64,000 nt of DNA from assembly GCA_934365155.1 (NCBI GenBank), contig CAKRMZ010000002.1:1-64000 (forward strand), read 5' to 3'. Of the stretch, positions 19,501 through 26,204 are shown in pieces. Position numbers and translations under genes: made by a program. The DNA is from an uncultured Eubacteriales bacterium (GTDB lineage: Bacteria; Bacillota; Clostridia; Oscillospirales; CAG-272). The number at the start of each line of letters is the position of its first letter. Position 1 is the first letter of the stretch. The notes beneath the pieces are model-generated. The model was not told the origin of the DNA. It ran no database searches and saw only the letters and a list, made by a program, of their open reading frames with translations.

Positions 19501-20201
19501 CAAGTGTGGAAATAACAGAAGCAGAAACCGTTCTCGCAACCGTCGACCACGTTTGGAGTCCTGCAACCTGCACAGCTCCTAAGACCTGTGAAAACTGTGA
19601 CGCTACCGACGGTAACCCGCTCGGTCACGACCATTCTTCCGAATGGAGCAAAGATGCATCCAATCACTGGCATGCTTGCCAGAGGGAAGGCTGCACCGAC
19701 AAGGCAGACTTTGCAAAGCATACTCCGGGACCGGCTGCAACCGAAACGGATGCTCAGACCTGTACCGAATGCGGTTACATTATTGCCGACAAACTCGGTC
19801 ACGTTTGTGCAAATCACCTGACACCGGTTGCGAAGAAAGAGGCAACCTGCATCGAGAAAGGTAATATTGCATATTACAAGTGCTCATGCGGCAAGCTTTA
19901 TGCAGACGCAACCGCAAGTGCGGAAATAACAGAAGCACAAACCGTTACCGCAACCATCGACCACGATTATGAGTGGAAGATCGACAAGGAAGCAACAGCT
20001 ACCGAAAAGGGCTCTAAGCACGAAGAGTGCAAGGTATGCCACGACAAAAAGGCAGCGGTTGAAATTCCGGCTACCGGTGACGACAGCCCCAAGACCGGCG
20101 ATAACAGCATGATGGGTCTTTGGATCGCTCTGTTGTCTGTATCCCTTGCAGGCTTCGCAGGCACAGCGGTTTATTCAAAGAAAAAAAGAAGCGTCAAATA
20201 A
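13548..20201 (+). CDS. Giant sortase-anchored surface protein with glycine-rich beta-helix repeats
   Basis: 2217 residues from ATG at 13548, 5 bases after cggagg; the longer frame from 13482 has no ribosome site and would bury the signal peptide (MKKRMLSFLLCLVMVLGLVP). The passenger consists of three modules, each opened by an HCxCGxxxC...E(x)HGG motif (about residues 35, 470, 1034), a strand-rich stretch with LTITDC, and then ~22-residue repeats of the type GGGVYNxGTFxMTGGSITGN, as in right-handed beta-helix/polymorphic-membrane-protein-like adhesins. Then follow Ig-like parts with a YDG domain (about 1480-1570), further Ig-like domains (to ~1830), Cys-pair repeats including two copies of a ~138-residue unit, and the C-terminal anchor SPKTGD (2180-2185), a hydrophobic helix and KKKRSVK. 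A class-type sortase should fix it to the wall; none is encoded here. Probable adhesin/biofilm protein. Confidence 0.88.
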   Translation: MKKRMLSFLLCLVMVLGLVPVSTFVEAASSGEHGDHCVCGASACGNTEHGGKLTWKPISNLNSIYTAGNYYLTQNVEISSGVFYLDSSVGPVNICLNGKTISWTGAASAQDKYAGIVLTSGASLTITDCHSDGDAGKIIRTKNDSGNNSDYSLIYNQNGTLNLWNGCIGGNAAGTGVNNYGVNSIFNMYGGSIANNYSVRNGNGGAVYNYGKFNMYGGSIKNNTATGGQNCGGAIFNSGTFTMTGGSISGNTTHNAHGGAVYNPGTFTMTGGSITGNISSYYGGAVFNNGTFTMSNGSISGNRAYRIGGGVANNGTFEMSGGSISGNRANDAGGGVYNYPNRTFTMTGGSITGNNANASGGGVDNRGTFNISGKSTVAGNKKGGTIGTDGTITGGTDNNVYVSSASSAINVTGLGSGASVGVNGADGSTVVIGTTSTTGFFSDDASYELKYNRDNGLKLELHVEHNDTHCICGQSNCSDTEHGGALAWTAWDGTSKIAYDTTTKTAYVYLTTSVKRAEPLLVESGYTLYLCLNGNDIIYDAVGGISVVKVQSGANLIITDCRTTVGRITHDYNTSEKTGTVGSGIHSWGALTIWNGCVTGNNAGSSYSGGGVYIEDTGTFIMNGGSITDNITESKGGGVYIKSGATFIMNGGSITDNNAGSNGGGVYNGGTFKMSGTATVSNNTADTNGGGVYNYGTTNMTGTATVSNNTATQGGGVFNSDGTFKMSDAAVIADNTATDSGGGGSYGGGGVCNHQGTFEMSGGEIKNNKATNGHGGGVNNTTSSKANPAKFTMTGGSITGNSASTTGGGVNNYYSQFTMSGTAAISNNTASGGGGVENLQGTFNMYGGEIKNNKTTSSGGGVQNKRAFSRTDTIFNMYGGTISGNSSKYSGGGVHNDSSNASDSPTFNMYGGEIIGNTSGSSSYGGGVYNGRGIFTVSGDVKITGNVMGGTIETDGTLTGGTDNNVFISSQNYVITIGTAGLGKNASVGIYSSSEKNVVSGTTDTTGFFSDNAIYELVANDNNGLKLQRLTKTHCVCGKTNCPDSETHGEAIEWKAWGGTTGLPSSAGNWYLMYDVTLSDIWNVSADINLCLNGKTITGVSGKDTIKVNSGVSLTITDCHSGDDAGKITHNSGETGSGIYNRGTFIFWNGTITGNSNEKGAGVYNCGAFSMYGGTISGNTATKTDDYGGGGVLNDKGTFNLRGGIITGNTAINRGAGVYNYEGTFNMTGGSITLNKANSSGGGVYNYGTTNMTGGSITKNTCGDGDSYGGGAYNAKDFNISGNVNISGNVKGGTIDENGELVGGEPSNLHVRTLNYRGTIYNYPITVAEAGMGDDATVGISGAMNYTVVKGTTDTKGFSCDNTEYILKEDGNGGLKLSLNAVISGKLLVKNGGEEMTDDAKIYDGNSVVFADAAVTSGGSNTIEGVSYTYIWQKKNEDGTYTALTNLTGLTGPSDAGEYMLTVTATKNSEELASKKLSFTIEKKELTVNVTVADKIYDGLNRATFSGTPTLNGLVNGDDVKLENGTPSFDSVATGENISIRFTEFSLRGADIGNYILIQPTGITASINPYNSDKSEYHVNSNDWLNTDFVVTAKDGWLLSRTNTADSEWVDTLTASQETNNGTLLFYVKNKQSGIISEVIEEKYLIDKTAPTGEIRIDERTAWQKFVNIISFNLFYKNEQTVTVTAKDDGIGSGIKTIEYLLTSDDLSIDQLADKTFTEYKKAFGIKPDAEIIIYVKLTDTAGNVFYLRSDRIVLDASAPVISGADNGKTYCSSVTLTITDDYLKTVTLNGDPVTLTDDKLTLNPAKVKQIVVAEDKAGNQTTIEVTVNDGHTWGDWTSNGDNTHTRRCTVDNTHTDTADCHGGTATCQVEAICDDCHQSYGDRGAHDWNMSAWDYKDADGHAHICKTEGCTEHDTRVAHTPGPAATETDDQICTECGYVIAEKLGHLCVNHLELVTRKEPTCTVPGNKAYYKCSCGKLYEDATASVEITEAETVLATVDHVWSPATCTAPKTCENCDATDGNPLGHDHSSEWSKDASNHWHACQREGCTDKADFAKHTPGPAATETDAQTCTECGYIIADKLGHVCANHLTPVAKKEATCIEKGNIAYYKCSCGKLYADATASAEITEAQTVTATIDHDYEWKIDKEATATEKGSKHEECKVCHDKKAAVEIPATGDDSPKTGDNSMMGLWIALLSVSLAGFAGTAVYSKKKRSVK
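14100..17400 (+). repeat. Coding repeats GGG-V-x-N-x-G-T-F-x-M-x-GG-x-I-x-G-N in the giant surface protein
   Basis: Dozens of degenerate 60-75-base units rich in ggcggcggt and gtgtataac, in three blocks (about 14100-14680, 15340-16400, 16970-17420). They translate to the turns of a beta-helix. Near-identical neighbours, for example the two Thr-Ala-Thr-Val-Ser-Asn-Asn units around 15570-15680, indicate recent repeat shuffling. Confidence 0.8.
19305..19975 (+). repeat. Two direct copies of a ~414-base Cys-rich unit
   Basis: The stretch starting catactccgggaccggctgc at 19305 recurs at 19719 with high identity for about 250 bases, including the codons for CTECGY, GH.C.NHL and YKCSCGKLY. Offset 414 bases = 138 codons, so an in-frame duplication. 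Confidence 0.8.
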
Positions 20202-20233
20202 GCGATTTGACTGACTTCGGGAAGTAAAGCCAC

Positions 20234-20318
20234 GAGAAGCGGCGGTCTCCCTACTGCCGCTTCTCTATATGGACTTTCGGGCTTCCGTATGATCAATACG
20301 GAAGCCCCTTTCTTCAAA
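20234..20318 (+). terminator. Two tandem hairpins after the giant surface-protein gene
   Basis: First stem gagaagcggc/gccgcttctc (20234-20265); second stem gggcttccgtat/atacggaagccc (20279-20307) followed by a pyrimidine-rich ctttctt tail. The second is the better terminator. Confidence 0.7.
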
Positions 20319-20376
20319 GCGACAAAGCAGGCTTTGCCGTTTTGAAGAAAGACTTTGAGATAACAGGAGTTTTATA

Positions 20377-21045
20377 ATGGACGATAGAGAGAAAGAAAAC
20401 AGAGAGCATGAAGAATTTCTGAAAAACTTTCATAAGCGATGCGGAACCGAATCCGAAACCGCGCAATCCACCCCTGCGTCAAATCAACCGCAGCGAACGG
20501 AACAAAAAGAGCCGCAAGTGCAAAACACCGATCGTACCGTTCCCCTAAAAAGCGAAACCGATGAATGTGATAGAACCTGTCACATCAACCGCCAAAACGG
20601 GACTTGTAACGCAAAGAGGCGGATACAGCCTTCACGGGAACCGAAAATGCGTCGCCGACAGCCTCCCCGTAAACTCGCTGCAAGAAAACGCAGACAGCGG
20701 CAGATGAAGATATGGTCGGCTGCGGTGTTTGCCGCGCTTATATTGGCGGTTGTTTTAATTGTTTATTTTTGCACAAACGGCACCGACGTGTTGAAAGGCA
20801 TATGGGATTTAGATGGCGTTACAGTATATCAGTTTGACGGTAAGGGCGCAGGCTCGCTGAACCTGCCAAGCAGCAGCTACACTTTTACTTACGAAATAAA
20901 GGACGGCACGCTTGCCATCGATTTTGAAAGCGAAGCCGCACAGGATAAGACATATACCTTTACGGCAGAGAAAAACAAACTCACCCTGAAAGAAAGTGAA
21001 GGAGCGGACGCCAAAATATTCGAACTTACGAAACGGGAAGATTAA
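20377..21045 (+). CDS. Membrane protein with basic cytoplasmic head and DUF5640-like outer domain
   Basis: 222 residues. The first ~115 are hydrophilic and end strongly basic (RRRQPPRKLAARKRRQRQMK), then a single helix (about 116-135, AAVFAALILAVVLIVYF) and an 85-residue outer domain: LKGIWDLDGVTVYQFDGKG, TYEIKDGTLAIDF, YTFTAEKNKLTL. This strand pattern (G.W...g....f...G.G...Y....d..L.i.......Y.f...g..L.l) fits the DUF5640/lipocalin-like small domains of Firmicutes. Ribosome site aacaggag 7 bases before ATG. It lies 175 bases after the giant adhesin gene, beyond hairpins; a role in the envelope is inferred only from location. Confidence 0.72.
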   Translation: MDDREKENREHEEFLKNFHKRCGTESETAQSTPASNQPQRTEQKEPQVQNTDRTVPLKSETDECDRTCHINRQNGTCNAKRRIQPSREPKMRRRQPPRKLAARKRRQRQMKIWSAAVFAALILAVVLIVYFCTNGTDVLKGIWDLDGVTVYQFDGKGAGSLNLPSSSYTFTYEIKDGTLAIDFESEAAQDKTYTFTAEKNKLTLKESEGADAKIFELTKRED

Positions 21046-21360
21046 CATACCGTCATCGCTCCGAAAAGATAACAAAAAGGGAAGGGATACAGACGCTTGA
21101 AATCGGATTTGATCCCCTGTTTCCATCGCCTTTTCTGCCGGCACGCCCCTTTCGATTTTTGCCGATGTGATCGCGGTTTGCGGTTTTATGATATCCGCAT
21201 ATTATCTTGGAGCATTTGACACGGTAAGAATCCGATTTTTTCTTGCATAGTGTAATCAGTTGTGATATAATAAAACTACCGTACAGTCGGTGCTCCTACC
21301 CACGCAAAAAGGCAGCAACGCCAGGCGTGCGGAATATGACATTCGAAAAGAGGAAAAACA
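21046..21360 (+). other. Intergenic region with promoter and leader
   Basis: Contains a consensus-like promoter, TTGCAT (21243-21248), 17 bp, TATAAT (21266-21271), and then a ~85-nt leader with a hairpin cacgc/gcgtg (about 21300-21336). Upstream of the promoter, about 21150-21250, one frame reads like the end of a membrane protein (FADVIAVCGFMISAYYLGAF); it has no start or ribosome site and may be a remnant. Confidence 0.5.
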
Positions 21361-21723
21361 GTGAAAAAGACAATGGCAGTTCTTTCCGCTTTGCTGGCAC
21401 TGGTCATGATGATCGGCCTTGTCGGCTGCGGCCAACAAAATGCGAAAAAGCAGGAAGCTATCGAAAAGCATACAAAGGTTGCTCTTGAGTTCAATGAGGT
21501 TGCTGCTCTCATCAACGAGAACAAGGACATGATTGACAGCGACTTGATCACCACCTACAGTCAGATGAGCGATTTACTCAATCAGTACACCGAAATCCTG
21601 CAAGGAGACACGGAACTTGCGGATGAGAAGTACGACGAGATGATGGATTGGTTTGATGAAGTTTCATCCTGGGTTAGCGAAACGAAAACAGCCATTGAGC
21701 ATGATCTCAACGCTGCCGGCTGA
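21361..21723 (+). CDS. Small lipoprotein of unknown function
   Basis: 120 residues starting at GTG (21361), 9 bases after aagagg; the next ATG would cut off the basic head of the signal. Lipoprotein signal MKKTMAVLSALLALVMMIG ends in the lipobox LVGC (Cys 23), so the mature protein is lipidated on the outer face of the membrane. The mature part is one acidic helical segment with EFNEVAALINENKDMI and a Trp pair (DWFDEVSSWVSE), predicted alpha-helical hairpin. I recognise no family. Expressed from its own promoter at 21243 and ended by a hairpin at 21760. Confidence 0.78.
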   Translation: MKKTMAVLSALLALVMMIGLVGCGQQNAKKQEAIEKHTKVALEFNEVAALINENKDMIDSDLITTYSQMSDLLNQYTEILQGDTELADEKYDEMMDWFDEVSSWVSETKTAIEHDLNAAG

Positions 21724-21759
21724 TATACTATCGATCGGCGATTGCCCGTAAAAACAACA

Positions 21760-21806
21760 CCCGGCGCAGTGATCCGAAAAACGGGTCGCAACGCCGGGCA
21801 TCTTTT
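21760..21806 (+). terminator. Terminator of the lipoprotein gene
   Basis: Stem cccggcg/cgccggg with an inner gatccg/cgggtc helix and a T5 tail. Confidence 0.75.
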
Positions 21807-21848
21807 TATAAAATGCAGTCGGGTGCCCCCCCGTGTTCCGAGGGTTTC

Positions 21849-21877
21849 TTGACAGCGTGTTTATTTTGATATAAAAT
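21849..21877 (+). promoter_or_regulatory. Promoter of htpG
   Basis: TTGACA (21849-21854), 17-bp spacer, TAAAAT (21872-21877). No CIRCE element is seen. Confidence 0.75.
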
Positions 21878-21891
21878 AATGAATATAAAAC

Positions 21892-21935
21892 AAGGAACGG
21901 CCTTTTCGTATTGAAAAGGCCTTAGGTTATTCCTT
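21892..21935 (+). promoter_or_regulatory. Leader hairpin of htpG
   Basis: Nested stems in the 5' UTR: aaggaa/ttcctt closing a ggcctttt/aaaaggcc helix. It ends 10 bases before the ribosome site agagg, which stays unpaired in this fold. May affect mRNA stability or act as a temperature-sensitive element; untested. Confidence 0.4.
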
Positions 21936-21957
21936 AGAAGTAGAAAGAGGTTTTTCT

Positions 21958-23826
21958 ATGGCAGAACAATCCGGTGTACAAAAGGGCGGAATATCCGTTC
22001 AGATTGAACATATTTTTCCGATTATTAAACGATGGCTTTATTCCGAAAAGGAAATCTTTTTGCGCGAAATCGTATCCAATGCCTGCGATGCAGTCACAAA
22101 GTTGCGGCGGCTGATTTCATTGGGCGAAGCAAAAGGCATCGAGGAAGATTTCCGTATTGACGTGAAAATCGATACGGAAAATAAAACACTGACGGTATCG
22201 GATAACGGCATCGGCATGACGGAGGAGGAGCTCCGAAAATATATTTGCCAGATCGCATTGTCGGGCGCTTTGGATTTCGTGGAAAAGTACGGCTCCGAGG
22301 AAGGTGACGCGGCAAAGGATGGAATTATCGGACATTTCGGTCTGGGATTTTACAGCGCTTTTATGGTGTCGGATACCGTGGAAGTCATTACGCGTTCTTA
22401 TACCGGCGCACCGGCGGTAAAATGGGTGTGCGGCGAAGACGGGAATTATGAAATTACCACCGATTATGACAAAGAAGGTCGCGGCACGGATATTGTTATG
22501 CATATTTCGGAGAGCGAAGGGGAATATTTGAACGAAGCGAAAATTCGCGCTGTTTTGGATAAATACTGCGCCTTTATGTCAACGCCGATTTATTTTGACT
22601 GCGGATGCGCAGAGCACGCACAGGACAAGGCGACACCGATGAATGATGTTCATCCGCTTTGGCAGAAAAATCCCTCCGACTGTACGGATGAGGAATACAG
22701 CGCTTTTTATAAAAAAGTATTTCACGATTACGAGGATCCGCTTTTTTGGATTCATATCAATGCAGATTATCCGCTTAATTTCAGAGGGATCCTCTATTTC
22801 CCGAAAATAAAATCGCAGTATGATAACTTAGAGGGGCAGATTAAGCTGTATTATAATCAGGTATTTGTTGCCGATAACATTAAAGAAGTGATACCGGAGT
22901 TTCTGCTGATGCTGAAAGGGGTTTTGGATTGTCCGGAATTGCCCTTGAATGTCTCCCGTTCGTATTTGCAGAACAGCAGTTATGTTTCCAAAATTCAGGC
23001 TCATATTGTCAAAAAAGTTGCCGACAAACTGCTTTCTCTGTTCCGTACGGAGCGAGAAAAATACGGCCGGATTTGGAAAGATATTAAAGCGTTTGTGGAA
23101 TACGGCTGCCTGAGAGAACGCAAATTTTATGACAGAGTGAAAGATGCGGTAGTATTTGAAACGGTGGGAGAAAATGCATCGGCAGTGACGCTTTCGGAAT
23201 ATTTGGATGCGGCCAAAGAGAAGCATGAGGGAAAGGTCTATTATACCAACGATACCGTGGCGCAGGCAGGATATATTCGAATGTTCCGGGATGCGGGGAT
23301 TTCCGTTATAATACTGGATGGAATATTGGATACGCAGTATATCAGCTTTGTGGAAAGCATGGAGGGATCGGTGCACTTTGTCCGAGTGGATTCCGGCCTT
23401 GATGATGCGATGAAGGATGGCGATTCGGAAGCCATTGCGGATCTTGAGATATTGTTCCGGGAGGTCAGCGGGAACAAAGATCTGAAGGTAAACTTTGAGA
23501 AGCTGAAGGATGATAAGACACCGGCGGTGATTATGCTGGACGAGCAGGCACGGCGGTTTTCCGATATGATGAAAATATATGTTGCTGCCGGCGCTGGGGA
23601 GATGCCGTCTGCACCGAACTCCGTGAATTTGATTGTGAATACGGCGTCCCCGTTGATTTCCGCGCTGGAAAAGAACAGCGACACGGCACAAAAACAAAAA
23701 ATTGCAAAACAGATTTGGAATTTAGCTCTGCTCAGCCAGCGGCGCTTAAACGCTTCGGAGCTTCAAAGCTTTTTGACGGATAGCTATTCGCTGTTGCTGG
23801 AGCTTTTCGGCGAAACCACCGTTTGA
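21958..23826 (+). CDS. htpG: Molecular chaperone HtpG (bacterial Hsp90)
   Basis: 622 residues, normal family length. ATP-driven cytosolic chaperone working as a dimer on late folding intermediates. Seen: N-terminal GHKL ATPase domain with SEKEIFLREIVSNACDA (catalytic Glu and Asn of motif I), DNGIGMTEEE (motif II), and GHFGLGFYSAFMV (motif III lid); middle domain with NFRGILYFP and the arginine-bearing LPLNVSRSYLQ; C-terminal dimerisation domain. Start ATG at 21958 follows agagg by 8 bases. Fourteen bases separate its stop from the peptidase gene, so the two probably form an operon. Confidence 0.97.
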   Translation: MAEQSGVQKGGISVQIEHIFPIIKRWLYSEKEIFLREIVSNACDAVTKLRRLISLGEAKGIEEDFRIDVKIDTENKTLTVSDNGIGMTEEELRKYICQIALSGALDFVEKYGSEEGDAAKDGIIGHFGLGFYSAFMVSDTVEVITRSYTGAPAVKWVCGEDGNYEITTDYDKEGRGTDIVMHISESEGEYLNEAKIRAVLDKYCAFMSTPIYFDCGCAEHAQDKATPMNDVHPLWQKNPSDCTDEEYSAFYKKVFHDYEDPLFWIHINADYPLNFRGILYFPKIKSQYDNLEGQIKLYYNQVFVADNIKEVIPEFLLMLKGVLDCPELPLNVSRSYLQNSSYVSKIQAHIVKKVADKLLSLFRTEREKYGRIWKDIKAFVEYGCLRERKFYDRVKDAVVFETVGENASAVTLSEYLDAAKEKHEGKVYYTNDTVAQAGYIRMFRDAGISVIILDGILDTQYISFVESMEGSVHFVRVDSGLDDAMKDGDSEAIADLEILFREVSGNKDLKVNFEKLKDDKTPAVIMLDEQARRFSDMMKIYVAAGAGEMPSAPNSVNLIVNTASPLISALEKNSDTAQKQKIAKQIWNLALLSQRRLNASELQSFLTDSYSLLLELFGETTV

Positions 23827-23839
23827 AAGGATTGCTTTT

Positions 23840-24907
23840 ATGACGAATATAGAAAAATTTCAGAAAATTTTACCGGGTTATGCGGAAGCGGCTTTAATTA
23901 CGGCACATGAAAACCAATTTTATTTGACTGATTTCCCTTTTGAGGACGGATATGTGTTGGTAACTGCCGACAAAGCGTATCTGATTTGCGATTTTCGCTA
24001 TATTGAGGATGCAAGAGCGCATGCCGGAGAATATGAGAGCGTGATGTTTTCGGGCAGACCGAGCGAGACTTTGGCGCAATTGCTGACGGATCATCATTGC
24101 AAAACACTTGCTTTTGAGGATATGGATGTCAGCGTGGAACAGTGGCTCCGGCTCAAAAGAGAAATTCCCGATGTGGAATGGGTTTCCCTCGGAACGGCGA
24201 TGAATACGCTGCGTGAGCAAAAAAATGAAGAAGAAATCCGGCGAATCAAAGAGGCTCAGGCCATTACGGACAGTGCCTTCCAATATATCGTGAGCCGCAT
24301 TAATTCCAACATGACCGAAACCGAAGTGGCTTTGGAGCTGGAATATTTTATGCGCCAGCACGGGGCGGAAAGCGCCGCATTTCCGATTATTGCAATTTCG
24401 GGAAGCGCGACCTCGGTGCCGCACGGCACACCGAAGAACCGAAAATTAAATCCCGGATTTTTAACCATGGATTTCGGGTGCACCTATCGGGGCTTTCGGT
24501 CGGATATGACGCGCACGGTTGTTATCGGAACGGCGGATGACGAGATGAAGCGGGTATACGAAACGGTGCTTGCGGCGCAATCTGCCGTGTTGGAAGTGAT
24601 CAGTGACGGGTGCCGCTGCGCGGATATGGATCGGATTGCCCGTGATATTATCGATCGGGCGGGATATCCGGGCTGCTTCGGGCATTCGCTCGGGCACGGC
24701 GTCGGGATTATGATCCATGAGGGGCCGGCTTTGTCACCGCGCGCTCCGGCGGATAAAATCCTTTGCCCCGGAAACGTAGTGACGGTAGAGCCGGGTATCT
24801 ATATCGAGGGGAAATACGGCGTGCGGATTGAGGATATGATTATTATCGGAAACAATTGTGCAGAGAATATCACCAATTCGCCCAAGGATTTGATCGAAAT
24901 TATGTAA
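23840..24907 (+). CDS. M24 family Xaa-Pro aminopeptidase/dipeptidase
   Basis: 355 residues. Removes N-terminal residues before proline or splits Xaa-Pro dipeptides; cytosolic, two metal ions. The N-terminal creatinase-like domain (1-125) precedes a pita-bread catalytic domain with all five metal ligands: DFGCTYRGFRSDMTR (two Asp), GHSLGHGVGIMIHEGP (His), TVEPGIY (Glu) and GVRIEDMI (Glu). Ribosome site gaaagga 8 bases before ATG; directly behind htpG. In Clostridia this gene often sits directly upstream of efp, as here. Confidence 0.93.
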   Translation: MTNIEKFQKILPGYAEAALITAHENQFYLTDFPFEDGYVLVTADKAYLICDFRYIEDARAHAGEYESVMFSGRPSETLAQLLTDHHCKTLAFEDMDVSVEQWLRLKREIPDVEWVSLGTAMNTLREQKNEEEIRRIKEAQAITDSAFQYIVSRINSNMTETEVALELEYFMRQHGAESAAFPIIAISGSATSVPHGTPKNRKLNPGFLTMDFGCTYRGFRSDMTRTVVIGTADDEMKRVYETVLAAQSAVLEVISDGCRCADMDRIARDIIDRAGYPGCFGHSLGHGVGIMIHEGPALSPRAPADKILCPGNVVTVEPGIYIEGKYGVRIEDMIIIGNNCAENITNSPKDLIEIM

Positions 24908-24955
24908 AAAGTTACAAAAACAGAGGCAGAACAAGGAAATTATTTATAAAAGCTC

Positions 24956-24984
24956 TTGAAAAAAAAGCTTGAATAGTATAAAAT
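24956..24984 (+). promoter_or_regulatory. Promoter of efp
   Basis: TTGAAA (24956-24961), 17-bp spacer, TAAAAT (24979-24984). The leader then contains a perfect 8-bp stem tcaaaccg/cggtttga (25019-25045) that ends just before the ribosome site. Confidence 0.65.
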
Positions 24985-25061
24985 AAAATAAATAATTTTG
25001 CAATGTAATGAATTATCAGTCAAACCGGTTTCGAACTTCGGTTTGAGAAAGAGGAGTTTTT

Positions 25062-25619
25062 ATGGTAATCGCAGGTGATTTTAAAAACGGTATTACCTTT
25101 GATATGGACGGCAACGTTATGCAGGTAATCGAATTTCAGCACGTAAAACCCGGAAAAGGCGCAGCTTTTGTTCGTACAAAGCTTAAAAACGTTATTACCG
25201 GTGCCGTGGTGGAAAAAACTTTCAACCCGACGGATAAATTCCCGCCGGCAGTCGTTGAAAGAAAAGAAATGGTTTATTCTTACAATGACGGTGATCTTTA
25301 CTATTTCATGGATCAGGAAACCTTTGATATGATTCCGCTGAACCGTGATAAGCTCGGTGACAATTTTAAATTTGTCAAAGAGAACATGATTTGCCGTGTT
25401 GTTTCCTATAAAGGAAACGTTTTTGCGGTTGAGCCGCCGATGTTTGTGGAGCTGGAAGTAACCGATACAGAGCCCGGATTTAAAGGGGATACGGCTACCG
25501 GCGCGTCCAAACCGGCAACGCTGGAAACCGGTGCGGTTATCAAAGTGCCGCTCTTTATTGATATCGGTACGGTAATCCGTATTGATACCAGAACCGGCGA
25601 ATATTTGGAAAGAGCATAA
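25062..25619 (+). CDS. efp: Translation elongation factor P
   Basis: 185 residues, full length. EF-P binds ribosomes stalled at polyproline and promotes peptide-bond formation. Seen: N-terminal KOW-like domain with the modification loop [15 protein letters not shown] (the lysine in PGKG is the site used by modified EF-Ps), then two OB domains, ending [11 protein letters not shown], the typical C-terminus. The paired position before G is K, consistent with clostridial EF-P; whether it is modified cannot be told. Ribosome site gaggag 8 bases upstream. Followed 61 bases later by the CD1247-like gene, a common pairing. Confidence 0.96.
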   Translation: MVIAGDFKNGITFDMDGNVMQVIEFQHVKPGKGAAFVRTKLKNVITGAVVEKTFNPTDKFPPAVVERKEMVYSYNDGDLYYFMDQETFDMIPLNRDKLGDNFKFVKENMICRVVSYKGNVFAVEPPMFVELEVTDTEPGFKGDTATGASKPATLETGAVIKVPLFIDIGTVIRIDTRTGEYLERA

Positions 25620-25680
25620 AAATTGTTTGTTTTTTTTTGAATTCAAACGATCAATCTAAAATTACAGGAGGGCAGAAAAA

Positions 25681-26121
25681 ATGACGCTTACCGAAAAAGT
25701 TGCATATTTGAAAGGCTTAATGGATGGCTTGTCTTTTGACAAAAATTCCAGTGAGGGAAAAATTATTGCGGCAATGGCAGATGTTGTGGATGATTTGGCA
25801 ACAACCGTTACCGATATGGATGAAGAAATGGAAACTCTGCATGATTATATTGAGGAGATTGATGAAGATCTCGGCAATGTAGAGGAAGCAGTTTTTGACT
25901 GTGATGATGATTGCTGCTGCGATGACGATGACTGCTGTTGCGACGATGACGATTGTGACTGCGGCGACGTGATTGAAGTGGATTGCCCGAATTGCGGCGA
26001 AACGGTTTTTTTCGATGAATCCATTGATCCGGAGCACTTGATTTGCCCTGCTTGCAATAAAGAATTCAGTTGTGTTTGTGATTGCTGCGACTGCGATGAT
26101 GGCGAACCGGAAGAAAAATAA
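25681..26121 (+). CDS. CD1247 N-terminal domain protein with Asp/Cys-rich linker and zinc ribbon
   Basis: 146 residues. The first 75 (MTLTEKVAYLKGLMDGLSFD ... YIEEIDEDLGNVE) are the CD1247-type helical domain known from Clostridia. A remarkable linker alternates DDDD with CCC (DDDCCCDDDDCCCDDDDC), and is followed by a CPNCGE ... CPACNKEF zinc ribbon and a second CDCCDCDD tail. The protein thus has an unusually high Cys/Asp content and could bind several metal ions. The ribosome site aggaggg precedes ATG by 8 bases. Cytosolic; function unknown. Transcribed with efp, ended by the hairpin at 26139. Confidence 0.85.
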   Translation: MTLTEKVAYLKGLMDGLSFDKNSSEGKIIAAMADVVDDLATTVTDMDEEMETLHDYIEEIDEDLGNVEEAVFDCDDDCCCDDDDCCCDDDDCDCGDVIEVDCPNCGETVFFDESIDPEHLICPACNKEFSCVCDCCDCDDGEPEEK

Positions 26122-26138
26122 AATTAGGTAGTATGAGA

Positions 26139-26188
26139 ACGGTTGTGAAGAGTGTATATCGTAGCACTTTTCACAACCGTTTGTTTTA
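26139..26188 (+). terminator. Terminator of the efp transcript
   Basis: A 16-bp stem (acggttgtgaagagtg/cacttttcacaaccgt, one G-U pair) followed by ttgtttta. Confidence 0.8.
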
Positions 26189-26204
26189 CAAAGAGGAAAA
26201 AACA

